Below are positions 1 through 8,715 of a DNA stretch of 64,000 bases, one piece after another. The stretch's first letter is position 1. Every line of letters begins with the position of its first letter. Source of the DNA: Pseudomonas sp. MPC6 (GTDB lineage: Bacteria > Pseudomonadota > Gammaproteobacteria > Pseudomonadales > Pseudomonadaceae). The stretch lies in contig NZ_CP034783.1 of the NCBI RefSeq assembly GCF_006094435.1, positions 2,755,001 to 2,819,000 on the forward strand, read 5' to 3'. The translations under genes and the position numbers were made by a program. The notes beneath the pieces are model-generated. The model saw only the letters and a program-made list of their open reading frames with translations, was not told the DNA's origin and searched no databases.

Positions 1-955
1 GAAGGCCCTCGATGCGGCGCGGGTGACGCTCGAGGCGCACGGCGATCGGGTCAACGCAGCCCATGCGCGCTACCTGCAGATCCGGCGCTTGCTGTTGATC
101 GGCCGGCTCGATGAAGCTGAAGTCTTGCTCGCCGCGCTCGATCCGGCACCGCTACCCCCGGTTTTGCGCGCCGCCCATGAACTGGTGGTGGCGGGGATTG
201 CCATTCGCCGCCTGCAGTCGCAGTCGGCGCACAACGCCCTGGCGCGAGCCAGGCATGCGGCCGAATTGGCCGCTATCCCGGCGCTGACCGCCGAGGTCGA
301 AAACGCCGCGCTCATGCTCGACACGCCCGCCGCGCGCCTGATCATCCAGGGTGAAGAGCGGCCCCTGTTGCTCGATGAGGTTGAAGCGCTGCTCGGCTCG
401 ACATCACTGGTGGTGGATGCATGTCGTTACAGCGTACGCGGTGCCGGCATGTCGGTGTCCCTCGCCACCCGTCCCGTGCTGTTCACCCTGGCCAGAATGA
501 TGGCCGAGACCTGGCCCGGTGACGTCTCGCGCGAAGCGCTGATCGCCGGGGCCTTTCGCCTGAAGCTGACGGACGAATCCCATCGCGCCCGGTTGCGCGT
601 CGAAATCGGCCGGCTGCGGGCGGCGCTCAAACCCTTGGCCGGTGTGATGGCGACCCCGCGCGGATTTGCCCTGGTGCCTTTGGTATCCGCCGACGTGGAG
701 GTGCTGGCGCCACCGGTCGACGAGAAGTGTGCCGCAGTGTTCGCCTTTCTCGCCGACGGCGAGTCATGGTCGAGTTCCGCCCTGGCGCTGGCCCTCGGCA
801 CCAGCCAGCGTTCCGTGCAGCGCACCCTCGAGGCGCTGGCGGCGGCGGGCAGGGTGCAGTCGTTCGGGCGTGGGCGTGCGCGGCGCTGGATGACCCCGCC
901 GATCCCGGGTTTCGCGACGACCTTGTTACTCCCGGCGCCACTGCCGAGTGACTAG
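1..955 (+). CDS. Winged-helix transcriptional regulator, 5' truncated by window edge
   Basis: The frame is open from base 2, so the N-terminus lies outside the window; the GTG at 23 is probably internal. The visible N-terminal third is Ala/Leu-rich and helical, like a helical-repeat segment. A winged-helix-like domain follows at roughly 430-700 (basic segment around ARLRVEIGRLRAAL, then a wing-like ATPRGFALVP). A second helix-turn-helix (SSALALALGTSQRSVQRTLEAL) lies near the C-terminus. This fits a cytoplasmic DNA-binding regulator. The next gene starts 36 bases downstream on the same strand and may be co-transcribed. The ligand and targets cannot be read from the sequence. Confidence 0.6.
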   Translation, partial: KALDAARVTLEAHGDRVNAAHARYLQIRRLLLIGRLDEAEVLLAALDPAPLPPVLRAAHELVVAGIAIRRLQSQSAHNALARARHAAELAAIPALTAEVENAALMLDTPAARLIIQGEERPLLLDEVEALLGSTSLVVDACRYSVRGAGMSVSLATRPVLFTLARMMAETWPGDVSREALIAGAFRLKLTDESHRARLRVEIGRLRAALKPLAGVMATPRGFALVPLVSADVEVLAPPVDEKCAAVFAFLADGESWSSSALALALGTSQRSVQRTLEALAAAGRVQSFGRGRARRWMTPPIPGFATTLLLPAPLPSD

Positions 956-991
956 GATGAACGCCATCAACCCGCAAACGAGGAAGCCAGC

Positions 992-1624
992 ATGAAAAGC
1001 ACAACCGCTGAAATACTCCGTGAATATGGCCCGTTTCCCGGTGTCGACACCATCCATGGCCTGACCTGGGACGGCCGCCAGGTGTGGTTCGCCAGCGGCG
1101 AAAAACTCAATGCCCTGGACCCGGAAAGCGGCAAGACCCTGCGTTCGATCGATGTCACCGCCGATGCGGGCACGGCCTTCGACGGCCAGTACCTGTTCCA
1201 GATCGCCGCCGATCGCATCCAGAAAATCGACCCGCAGACCGGGCGGGTGCTCAACACCATCCCGGCACCGGGCGGCGGTAACGATTCGGGGCTCACCTGG
1301 GCCGAAGGCACGCTGTGGGTCGGCCGCTATCGCGATCGTAAAATTCACCAGATCGATGCCGAAACCGGGACGATTTTGCGCACGATCGAGTCCAACCGCT
1401 TCGTCACCGGGGTGACCTGGGTCGAGGGGCAGCTGTGGCATGGCACGTGGGAAGGGGACGAGAGTGAATTGCGTCGTGTCGATCCGCAAACCGGCGAGGT
1501 CCTGCAAAGCCTCAAACTGCCGGAGGGCGTCGGGGTGTCGGGACTTGAGTCCGATGGCGGCGAGCGGTTTTTCTGCGGCGGTGGCAACAGTGGCAAGGTG
1601 AGGGCGGTTCGGCGCCCCCAATGA
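992..1624 (+). CDS. Glutamine-cyclotransferase-like / PQQ-type beta-propeller protein
   Basis: A 210-residue protein with repeated blades of about 45 residues carrying GLTWDGRQVWF, GLTWAEGTLWVG and GVTWVEGQLWHG, each followed by I(D/E)P(E/Q)(S/T)G-type turns. This is the pattern of short beta-propellers annotated as glutamine cyclotransferase or PQQ-binding-like. There is no signal peptide, so it is probably cytoplasmic. The ATG at 992 has a good Shine-Dalgarno (GAGGAAG) 8 bases upstream. Cyclotransferase activity is not demonstrated by anything visible; the propeller fold is the safe part of the call. Confidence 0.6.
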   Translation: MKSTTAEILREYGPFPGVDTIHGLTWDGRQVWFASGEKLNALDPESGKTLRSIDVTADAGTAFDGQYLFQIAADRIQKIDPQTGRVLNTIPAPGGGNDSGLTWAEGTLWVGRYRDRKIHQIDAETGTILRTIESNRFVTGVTWVEGQLWHGTWEGDESELRRVDPQTGEVLQSLKLPEGVGVSGLESDGGERFFCGGGNSGKVRAVRRPQ

Positions 1625-1642
1625 GGCGCCGCCCGCACGGGC

Positions 1643-2017
1643 TCAATCCATGCACGCGTACACCACCAGTTCCACCAGCATCTCCTCCCTGGCCAGCCCG
1701 GCGACCACCACGGCCGCGCGGTTGGGGTAGGGCGCCTGGAAGTACTCGCTGTATAGCCCGTTCACCGTGGCCAAGTAGCTGCGGTCGGTAACGTAGATCA
1801 GCACCTGGGTCACGGCATCGAGCGAGCTGCCGGCGGCCTCCAGGGTATGGCGCAAGTTGTCCAGGGTCTGCCGGGTCTGCGCTTCGATGCCACCGGTGAC
1901 CACCTGGCCCTGGCGGTCGATGGGGATCTGCGCGGTGTACAGCGTGCCGTTGCCGACCACCGCCCATTCCATGGGGGCGCGCGAGGCGAAGAGGTCAGTC
2001 TTGATGGCGTATTTCAT
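1643..2017 (-). CDS. RidA family (YjgF/YER057c/UK114) enamine/imine deaminase-like protein
   Basis: A 124-residue protein with the RidA core: GTLYTAQIPID near residue 25, TRQTLDNLRHTLEAAGSSLD in the middle, VTQVLIYVTD, and a C-terminal RAAVVVAGLAREEMLVE. RidA proteins form trimers that hydrolyse reactive enamines and imines made by PLP enzymes or oxidases; many catabolic-operon members have lost or altered that activity. The open frame extends upstream, but the ATG at 2017 begins a family-length protein. It is the last gene of the BCCT/ALDH operon, 32 bases after the DUF3726 gene, so it may clear a reactive intermediate of that pathway. Confidence 0.85.
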   Translation of the reverse strand: MKYAIKTDLFASRAPMEWAVVGNGTLYTAQIPIDRQGQVVTGGIEAQTRQTLDNLRHTLEAAGSSLDAVTQVLIYVTDRSYLATVNGLYSEYFQAPYPNRAAVVVAGLAREEMLVELVVYACMD

Positions 2018-2049
2018 CGATGGTTTCCTGTCAGCAGGCTTAATGATGT

Positions 2050-2775
2050 TCAGCGGGCGTCGCTGCTTTCGCCGGCACCGCGGCGTCGGGATTCTTCGGT
2101 GCTTTCCACCAGCACCTGTTCGCCCAGTTTTTTCAACATGACCCAGACCTCGTCGTCGACCTCCAGGCCGGCGACGAGCTGGCGGGCGGGCAGCGGCGGG
2201 TCGCCGGGATCCGTGTCCTCGGCGCTGAGCCGTGGCAGCAGGGTGAAGTGCCGCGAGATCAACACATTGATGCTTTGCTCGTCGCTGCGGGCGGAGGGAG
2301 GCAACGCGTACACCCGCAGGGACGGCGTGCTTTGCCCGGCGGCCAGGGTGGCGACCAGTTCCTGGCGGGCGTCGCGCCAGTAGACGCAAAAGTTCAGCCC
2401 CTGTTCGGTGCAGCGCGCCAGGTAGCCAAGCAGCAGGATGCGGTTGTGGCAGTGGCGGATCCGCACCTGCGCACTGCCGCCGCGCAGGGCCTTGCTCACG
2501 CCCAGTTCGATGGCCTGGGCGGCGCAGCGCAGGACGCTTTGGCCGTGGGCATCGAGGGTCAGTTGGGCGGCATCTTCGTAACAGGTGTCGAACGGCCGAT
2601 CGACTTCATCGTGGAGAAAGACCAGGGCTTTTTTCAGCGCGCCGATACCGTCGAGCCCCTGCAATTGCAGCCAGGCGATCATCTCGGCGGCGTCGTCGCA
2701 ATCACCCGGGGCAAAGCCGATGCCTTCGAAGGCCTTGCGGCAGACCACCTGGATTTCATTGAGCGAGACACGCAT
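2050..2775 (-). CDS. DUF3726 domain-containing protein
   Basis: A 241-residue cytoplasmic protein. Its N-terminus (MRVSLNEIQVVCRKAFEGIG, then a DDAAEMIAWLQLQGLDGI stretch) matches what I know of DUF3726. The C-terminus is charged and variable. An upstream in-frame ATG at 2850 would give a 25-residue extension lying inside the preceding gene, so the ATG at 2775, two bases after that gene's stop, is preferred and implies translational coupling. Function is unknown; its constant partner here is the larger unrecognised protein just upstream. Confidence 0.65.
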   Translation of the reverse strand: MRVSLNEIQVVCRKAFEGIGFAPGDCDDAAEMIAWLQLQGLDGIGALKKALVFLHDEVDRPFDTCYEDAAQLTLDAHGQSVLRCAAQAIELGVSKALRGGSAQVRIRHCHNRILLLGYLARCTEQGLNFCVYWRDARQELVATLAAGQSTPSLRVYALPPSARSDEQSINVLISRHFTLLPRLSAEDTDPGDPPLPARQLVAGLEVDDEVWVMLKKLGEQVLVESTEESRRRGAGESSDAR

Positions 2776-2776
2776 A

Positions 2777-4522
2777 TCAAAGTTCTCCGGCAGCGATTGC
2801 CAGTGGGGGCATGACGGCGAAATTCCAGTCATCGTCGAAGGGTTGGCCAATTTCGCTGACCAGTGGCGCGCCCTGGAACAGGGTGATGCGTACCCAGCGA
2901 CTGGACTTGGGGTCGAATTTACCGGCCCCGAAGAACGCCAGCTTGCAGCGCAGCAGGTGGATCGGCAGCATGGCGCGGTCCATCAGGTTGGCGCGGATTT
3001 CCCCATAGGCGCAGCGGTCCATGCCCTGCAAGCGGCAGACGGTGCCCTTGAACTGCGGCTGGGCCAGCAGGAAATGCGCGGTCAGTTGCTGCGGATGCTG
3101 CTCCCGGTAAACCAACAGGGCGCGGTGGCAGCGTTGAATGTTGTGCGCGATGCCCAGCTGCATTTCTTTCTCGGCACCCGGTTCCATGGCGCGCTCGCCC
3201 AGACGCGGTTCTTCCTTTTCCGCCGAGCGATACCAGAAGAAGTGGTTGGCCTCGGCCGCGCTCAGGTCATAGTCGAGTGCCCAGCGGTAGCGGCTTTCTA
3301 TCAGTTCGCACAACTCATCCAGCGGCATCTCGGCATTGAGTCGAAAGCCTTCCTTGACCGACATCTGTTCGGCCAGCGGATCGACCTGTTCGGGGTACAG
3401 CTCCAGCAGCAGGCTCACCAGCAATTCCTGGCAACCGTTGCTGCCGTGCCGCTCGACCCAGGCCTGCACCCGCGGCCACAGGTCGCTACTGACGGGTTGC
3501 CCGTCGAACCACTGCGCCAATTGCCCAAGATCGGCCAGGGTCTGCCGGTCGATAGCGCTTTGGCGCGGGTCGTCGGTGGTGGTTTGCTCCAGGTGCTGGC
3601 GAGCGCGCTGCATCAGCGCCTGGAAGTGCTGCACCCGGGGCAGGTCGGCAGTTTGCGCCATGACCCGTGCCAGGGCAGTTTCCCTCGCCCACAGCCATTG
3701 ATTGACCAGTTGCGGGTGATTGATCAGGAACGGCGCCATGCCCAATCCCGTGGAGTTGCCGACCCCGAGGTAGCGTTGCAGGGCGATGTCCAGCCCGACC
3801 GCCCGTTGCGGATTGCGTGCCCGGGCCATGTGTTCGATTTGCTCGATGCTGAAATGCCGCAGCAGGTACACGGTAAACATCTGCGCGCTGAAGGGTTGCG
3901 TGAAGTCGGCATTGCCTTGCAGGCAACTGAAGTCGGCGATGCCGAACTTGCCGTTGCCATACACGGCGGTGGTGCGATACAGGTAGCCCACCTCGGCGAG
4001 TTGCCGCGGGTCTGGCTGACAGCCTTCGGCCAGCGCCCCGAGAAAACGCTCGAAGTTGCGCAGGCTGCGGTTGGCGCGCGACAGCACCAGCACCCGGGCA
4101 TCGAAGCGCCCGGCTTCCTGCAAGGGCACGTTGCGCCGCAGATCGGCCAGCTGCTGCTCATCGACATCACCGGCGAGCAGGACGAAGCTGACGTCCCACT
4201 GATCGGCGATCACCCGGTCGCTGCGTTTTTCCGGCGGCAGGTAATTTGAGAAAATCACGCAGTGATAGTGCGCATTGGCGGTGTCGATGCGGTAGATGGC
4301 GGTGCCAAACCCTTCGGCATCCAGGTCGAAGCAGGTGCGCTGGATGCGCCACTGCTCATTCATCATGCGCCGCATGCTGCTGCGCACGAAACTCAGCCGG
4401 CTTTGAAAGTGGCTGCCCAGCCGATCCAGGTCCATGACCTGCGCCGCGGGGCGCAGGCTCGGTTGTTCGGCAGCATCGGGACGGGAGGGTGACATCATTG
4501 CGATTCCTGAACTATTCATCAT
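2777..4522 (-). CDS. Conserved large cytoplasmic protein of unknown function (581 aa)
   Basis: I do not recognise a family. The protein has no signal peptide or membrane segment and is rich in Leu, Arg and Gln. Distinctive segments are GFGTAIYRIDTANAHYHCVI, GKFGIADFSCLQGNADF and the C-terminal KLAFFGAGKFDPKSSRWVRI. The GFGTAIYRID...YHCVIFSNYL stretch looks like a beta-rich fold. Its ATG (4522) overlaps the stop of the BCCT gene as TGATG. An internal ATG at 4498, preceded by AGGA, is an alternative start. It is embedded between the transporter and DUF3726 genes, so a role in the same pathway is inferred from position only. Confidence 0.75.
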   Translation of the reverse strand: MMNSSGIAMMSPSRPDAAEQPSLRPAAQVMDLDRLGSHFQSRLSFVRSSMRRMMNEQWRIQRTCFDLDAEGFGTAIYRIDTANAHYHCVIFSNYLPPEKRSDRVIADQWDVSFVLLAGDVDEQQLADLRRNVPLQEAGRFDARVLVLSRANRSLRNFERFLGALAEGCQPDPRQLAEVGYLYRTTAVYGNGKFGIADFSCLQGNADFTQPFSAQMFTVYLLRHFSIEQIEHMARARNPQRAVGLDIALQRYLGVGNSTGLGMAPFLINHPQLVNQWLWARETALARVMAQTADLPRVQHFQALMQRARQHLEQTTTDDPRQSAIDRQTLADLGQLAQWFDGQPVSSDLWPRVQAWVERHGSNGCQELLVSLLLELYPEQVDPLAEQMSVKEGFRLNAEMPLDELCELIESRYRWALDYDLSAAEANHFFWYRSAEKEEPRLGERAMEPGAEKEMQLGIAHNIQRCHRALLVYREQHPQQLTAHFLLAQPQFKGTVCRLQGMDRCAYGEIRANLMDRAMLPIHLLRCKLAFFGAGKFDPKSSRWVRITLFQGAPLVSEIGQPFDDDWNFAVMPPLAIAAGEL

Positions 4523-6075
4523 CAGACAGCCTGTTCGCGAGCCATGTGCCGCGCGATTCGCAGCGCATCCCAGAGCGACGGCAAGATCAACAGCGACACC
4601 GGCACCGCGGTGATCACGATAAAGGATTGCAGGGCCGTAACCCCGCCGGAACCGATGGTGATCAGCACGACTGCGGCCAGCCCCATGCCGATGGCCCAGA
4701 AGGCTCTCAGCCATTTTTTCGGCTTGTCATTGCTCGACATCGCCATCGCCACGGTGAACGCCATGGCATCGCCGTTGGTGGCGACCGAGATGAAGCTCAG
4801 AAACAGGAACAGCGCGGAGACCAGGCCACCCAGGGGCAGGTTTTGCGTCACCCCCAACAACAGGGCTTCGGGTTGTGCGCCATTGGCCGTGACGATGCCC
4901 GGGGTTTGCAGTTCCAGGCCGATGCCGGTGCCGCCGACCACGGTGAACCAGAACATGGTCACGATGGGGGCGATGATCGACAGGGTCATGATCACTTCGC
5001 GGATGGTCCGGCCACGGGAGATTTTGGCGACGTAGAGCGCGACCATCGGTGCATAGCCGATGAACCAGCCCCAGTAGAACACCGTCCACCAGTCGAGCCA
5101 TTTCGGGTCGGCGCGAAACAGCGTCATCGGGATGAACTGTTCCAGGTGCAGGGCGAACGCCGACGGGAAGCCGCCGAGGATAAACATTGTCGGCCCGAAC
5201 GCGACCATGAAGATCGCCAGGCCGATCATCAGCCACACATTGATTTCGCTGACGAAGCGGATGCCCTTGAGCCCGACCAGGCAGGATGTGGTGTACATCA
5301 CCGTGACCAGGATGATGGTGATCGACTGCACCATCAGGTCATTGGGAATGCCCCAGACCGAATGCAACGCACTGCTGATTTGCAGGCCGAGGAAGCCGAT
5401 CGGGCCGATGGTGCCGGCGACCACGGCGATGATGGAAGTGGCGTCCGCCAGGGTGCCGATCGGGCCTTTGAGCGCGCGCTCGCCGAGCAATGGATACAGG
5501 AGCGTACGCGGTGCCAGCGGCAGGCCCTTGTCGTAATGCAAGTGCATCAACACGATGGACAACAGGCTGCCCAGCACCGCCCAGGCGAGAAAGCCCCAGT
5601 GCACGAAGGACTGCGCGAGCGCCGCATGGGCCGCCGCTTCGGTGTGCGCTTGCACCCCGGCGAACAGCGGTGGCGGGCTGGCGAAGTGCATCATCGGTTC
5701 GGCCGCGGCCCAGAAGGCGCCACCGCCGGCGAGCAGGGCGCACATGATCACCGCAATCCAGTTGAAGGTGCTGGTGTCGGGGCGTTGGTCGACGCCGCCG
5801 AGCCGGACCCGTCCGCATTTGCTGAAGCAGATGAACAGGCTCACGGCGAAGGTCAACAGCATCAGGATCTGCCAGTACAGCCCGAAGAACCGGGTCGACC
5901 AGGCGAACAGCGTGTTCACCAGCAGCGACACGCCATCGATGTCGATCAGCGCCGCGATCAGGAACGCGCCGAGGAAGCCGCCACTGATCAGAAACAGCGG
6001 CCAGTCGATGTCTTTTTTCGGCGGCGCAAGGTTCAGCGGCTGGCTGTCGACTTGCAAGGTGCTGGTGGTTTTCAT
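4522..6075 (-). CDS. BCCT family betaine/carnitine/choline-type transporter
   Basis: A 517-residue inner-membrane protein with about 12 hydrophobic segments and the BCCT signature FYWGWFIGYAPMVALYVAKI followed by SRGRTIRE. GGGAFWAAAEPMMHFASPPP is the usual BCCT TM3-4 region. BCCT carriers move quaternary ammonium or related zwitterions, either proton- or sodium-coupled or as substrate/product exchangers. The ATG at 6075 has a strong GGAGG six bases upstream and overlaps the stop of a 27-residue ORF (ATGA). Neighbouring dehydrogenase, dipeptidase-like and RidA genes suggest catabolic uptake rather than osmoprotection. The substrate cannot be read from the sequence. Confidence 0.93.
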   Translation of the reverse strand: MKTTSTLQVDSQPLNLAPPKKDIDWPLFLISGGFLGAFLIAALIDIDGVSLLVNTLFAWSTRFFGLYWQILMLLTFAVSLFICFSKCGRVRLGGVDQRPDTSTFNWIAVIMCALLAGGGAFWAAAEPMMHFASPPPLFAGVQAHTEAAAHAALAQSFVHWGFLAWAVLGSLLSIVLMHLHYDKGLPLAPRTLLYPLLGERALKGPIGTLADATSIIAVVAGTIGPIGFLGLQISSALHSVWGIPNDLMVQSITIILVTVMYTTSCLVGLKGIRFVSEINVWLMIGLAIFMVAFGPTMFILGGFPSAFALHLEQFIPMTLFRADPKWLDWWTVFYWGWFIGYAPMVALYVAKISRGRTIREVIMTLSIIAPIVTMFWFTVVGGTGIGLELQTPGIVTANGAQPEALLLGVTQNLPLGGLVSALFLFLSFISVATNGDAMAFTVAMAMSSNDKPKKWLRAFWAIGMGLAAVVLITIGSGGVTALQSFIVITAVPVSLLILPSLWDALRIARHMAREQAV

Positions 6076-6155
6076 GATGCCTCCAAAATACGCGCTTGAG
6101 GCTGTCCATCGCCGAGTGGGGAGATGAACGGGACGCTGTTGTTGTTGTTTTTCAT
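6072..6155 (-). CDS. Putative 27-residue small ORF coupled to the BCCT gene
   Basis: A short frame (MKNNNNSVPFISPLGDGQP... ending LEAS) starts at ATG 6155 with a clear GAGGA eight bases upstream, and its TGA overlaps the ATG of the BCCT gene by four bases. It sits 26 bases after the dipeptidase-like gene. It could be a real small protein or a leader whose translation feeds ribosomes into the transporter gene. There is no hydrophobic segment or run of identical amino acids other than four Asn, so classical attenuation is not obvious. The frame is too short to support by codon statistics. Confidence 0.45.
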   Translation of the reverse strand: MKNNNNSVPFISPLGDGQPQARILEAS

Positions 6156-6181
6156 GCTGTCCTCACGGTTGATATCAGGCG

Positions 6182-7168
6182 TCAGTGTTGGGCGGTGGTG
6201 GCGCTTTCCAGCAGGCGTAGCCAGTTGAGTCCCATGACGTTGCGCACCTCGTCGTCGGCGAAGCCGCGGGCTTGCAGGCCCCGGGCAATGACCGGGAAGT
6301 CGCGGCTGTCGCGGAACCATTGCAGGGGTGACGGCCAGCTGGCGTTGTCCTTCGAGCCTTCGCCGTAGTCCTTGTCCTTGCTCCAGCGACCGTTGCGCAT
6401 CCACTCGAGTACCCCCAGTGGTTGCTGCTGGCACAGGTCGGTGCCGATGCCGATGTGCTCCACACCCATCAAGTCCGCGGTATTGGCGACCATGTCGCAG
6501 AACGCCTCGAGGGTGCAGCCCGACGCGCCCTTGAGGTGGAAGGGGTAAGTGCTGAAACCGAGCAGGCCGCCGGACTCGGCGATGCCGCGCAGAACCGCGT
6601 TGGATTTGTTGCGTTTGGCGGCGTGGAAGCTCGACGGGTTGGCATGGGACACGATCACCGGCCGGCTCGACAGCTCGATGGCTTGCAGGGTGCTGCGCTC
6701 GGCACTGTGGGACATGTCGATCAGCATCCCGACGCGGTTCATTTCGCGGATCACCTGGCGGCCGAAGCGGCTGATGCCGTTGTCTTCGGATTCGTAGCAG
6801 CCGCTGGCCAGCAGGCTCTGGTTGTTATAGGTCAGCTGCATGATCAGCACGCCCAGCTGGCGGAAGATTTCCACCAGGCTGATGTCGTCTTCGATGGGCG
6901 AGCAATTCTGGAAGCCGAAGAAGATCCCGACGCGGCCTTCCTGATGGGCCAGACGAATATCCGCCGCCTCGCGCACCGGACGAATCAGTTCGGGCCAGGT
7001 CTCGAAACGCCGGTTCCATTCGCCGATTCGCGACAGGGTTTCCCGGGCGTTTTCGTGGTAGGCGATGGTGGCGTGTACCGCGCTCAGGCCGCCGGACTGC
7101 ATCTGGCGAAAGATCTCTTCGTCCCAGTTGGAGTATTGCAGGCCATCGATCATCAATAAGTCGTGCAT
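6182..7168 (-). CDS. Membrane-dipeptidase (peptidase M19) family protein with altered metal ligands
   Basis: A 328-residue protein of the renal dipeptidase fold: LIDMSHSAERSTLQAI, RPVIVSHANPSSFH and HIGIGTDLCQQQ correspond to conserved M19 blocks and keep the two His of the second half. The usual N-terminal HxD metal motif is replaced (IDGLQYSNWDEE), and the bridging Glu region reads FGFQNCSPIEDD, with Gln where Glu is expected. This is the subfamily found near betaine catabolism genes in pseudomonads, so true dipeptidase activity is doubtful. The ATG at 7168 has GGAGA upstream and lies 13 bases after the aldehyde dehydrogenase stop, within the same operon. Confidence 0.85.
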   Translation of the reverse strand: MHDLLMIDGLQYSNWDEEIFRQMQSGGLSAVHATIAYHENARETLSRIGEWNRRFETWPELIRPVREAADIRLAHQEGRVGIFFGFQNCSPIEDDISLVEIFRQLGVLIMQLTYNNQSLLASGCYESEDNGISRFGRQVIREMNRVGMLIDMSHSAERSTLQAIELSSRPVIVSHANPSSFHAAKRNKSNAVLRGIAESGGLLGFSTYPFHLKGASGCTLEAFCDMVANTADLMGVEHIGIGTDLCQQQPLGVLEWMRNGRWSKDKDYGEGSKDNASWPSPLQWFRDSRDFPVIARGLQARGFADDEVRNVMGLNWLRLLESATTAQH

Positions 7169-7181
7169 GGTGCTCTCCGAT

Positions 7182-8624
7182 TCAGGGACGCACGTAAGTG
7201 GTCTTGACCACGGTGTAGAAGTCGCGGGCGTATTGCCCTTGCTCGCGCGGACCGAAGCTCGAGTTTTTGCGCCCGCCAAACGGCACGTGGTAATCGGTGC
7301 CGGCGGTGGGCAGGTTGACCATCACGCAGCCGGTGCGGGCGCGGCGTTTGAAATCGCTGGCATGGCGCAGCGACTGGGTGATGATCCCGGCGGTGAGGCC
7401 GTACTCGGTGTCGTTCAATACCGCCAGGGCTTGCTCGTAGTCGCTGACCCGGATCACGCAGGCAATCGGACCGAAGACTTCTTCGCGGTTGATGCGCATG
7501 CCGTTATGGCTGTTGATGAACAGTGCCGGGCGCATGTAGTGCCCGGCCGGCTCCAGCGCCAGCAGCTCGCCGCCTTCGACCAGGGTGGCGCCTTCTTCCG
7601 CCGCCAGCTGCAGGTATTGCAGGTTCTGCTCCAGTTGGCGGGCTTCGGCCACCGGACCGATCTGCACCCCTTGTTCGAGGGCGTGGCCGACCTTCAGCTG
7701 ACGCATGCGTGCAATCAGTGCCTCGACAAAACGGTCGTGGATACCATCGCAGACAATCAGCCGCGAAGAGGCGGTGCATTTTTGTCCGGTACCGAAGAAG
7801 GCACCGTTCAACGCGCATTCCACGGCGATTTCCAGATCAGCGTCATCGAGCACCACCAGCGCATTCTTGCTGCCCATTTCCAGCTGGCAGCGCACCAGGT
7901 TGCCGGCCGTGGCAACCGCCACCCGGCGTCCGGTGGCCAGTGAGCCGGTGAAGGTCAGCGCGTCGATATCCGGCGACTGGATCAGGCTTTCGCCCACCAC
8001 ACCGCCAGTGCCCATGACCAGGTTGAAGGTGCCGGGCGGCAGGGCCTGGCGACTGATGATTTCACTCAGGGCCCAGGCGCTGGCCGGCACCAGGTTGGCC
8101 GGTTTGAACACCACGGCGTTGCCGAAGGCCAGGGCCGGGGCAATCTTCCAGGCCGCGGTCGCCATCGGGAAATTCCACGGGGTGATGATGCCGACCACAC
8201 CGACCGGTTCGCGCTGCACTTCAATCTCGATGCCAGGGCGCACCGACGCGGCCGTCTCGCCCATCTGCCGCAGCACTTCGGCGGCGTAGTAATGGAAGAA
8301 CTGGGCAGAGCGATTGACTTCACCGATCCCCTCGGCAAGCGGTTTGCCTTCTTCGCGGGAGAGCAGCTCACCCAGCTCGTCCTTGCGCGCCATCAGCTCG
8401 TTGCCGATGGCCATCAACACCTGTTGGCGCTGTTCCAGGCCAGTGGCGGCCCACAGTGGCTGAGCCTCACGGGCTGCCGCGATGGCGTCCAGGGTTTGTT
8501 CGGCGCTGGCCTGGTGATAGTGGCCGACGATGTCTTCGACATCCGATGGGCTGTGGTTGGCGATAACGGCCTGGCCATCACACCAGTGTCCAGCGATGTA
8601 GTTCTTGCAGGGTTGCAGTGCCAT
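7182..8624 (-). CDS. NAD(P)-dependent aldehyde dehydrogenase, alpha-ketoglutarate-semialdehyde dehydrogenase-like
   Basis: A 480-residue ALDH with the full catalytic set: ITPWNFP (149-153), general base Glu249 in QLEMGSKN, nucleophile Cys283 in GTGQKCTASSRL, and EEVFGPI. The Cys block is the form I associate with alpha-ketoglutaric semialdehyde dehydrogenases, but semialdehyde specificity is an inference. The ATG at 8624 has GGAGG five bases upstream; earlier in-frame ATGs fall in the AT-rich promoter. It is the first gene of the operon, divergent from a LysR regulator. Confidence 0.9.
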   Translation of the reverse strand: MALQPCKNYIAGHWCDGQAVIANHSPSDVEDIVGHYHQASAEQTLDAIAAAREAQPLWAATGLEQRQQVLMAIGNELMARKDELGELLSREEGKPLAEGIGEVNRSAQFFHYYAAEVLRQMGETAASVRPGIEIEVQREPVGVVGIITPWNFPMATAAWKIAPALAFGNAVVFKPANLVPASAWALSEIISRQALPPGTFNLVMGTGGVVGESLIQSPDIDALTFTGSLATGRRVAVATAGNLVRCQLEMGSKNALVVLDDADLEIAVECALNGAFFGTGQKCTASSRLIVCDGIHDRFVEALIARMRQLKVGHALEQGVQIGPVAEARQLEQNLQYLQLAAEEGATLVEGGELLALEPAGHYMRPALFINSHNGMRINREEVFGPIACVIRVSDYEQALAVLNDTEYGLTAGIITQSLRHASDFKRRARTGCVMVNLPTAGTDYHVPFGGRKNSSFGPREQGQYARDFYTVVKTTYVRP

Positions 8625-8715
8625 GGGAACCTCCGATTGCGTGGTTCCCATCATGAGAGTATTAATCTGCAAATAAAAATTAATAATAAAAATGAATTGA
8701 TAAGGAAAACTTACC
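8625..8715. promoter_or_regulatory. Divergent AT-rich promoter between ALDH operon and LysR gene
   Basis: A 91-base gap, strongly AT-rich compared with its surroundings, holds two ATTAAT hexamers 18 bases apart and several T-N11-A-type pairs, as expected for a LysR binding region. It probably carries the promoter of the operon on the minus strand and that of the regulator on the plus strand. No -35/-10 pair stands out enough to place. Confidence 0.55.

Noticed and set aside
4489..6099. 536-codon plus-strand open frame opposite the BCCT gene
   Set aside because: The translation is a His/Asp/Gln/Arg-rich reverse image of membrane helices; the BCCT signature is on the minus strand.
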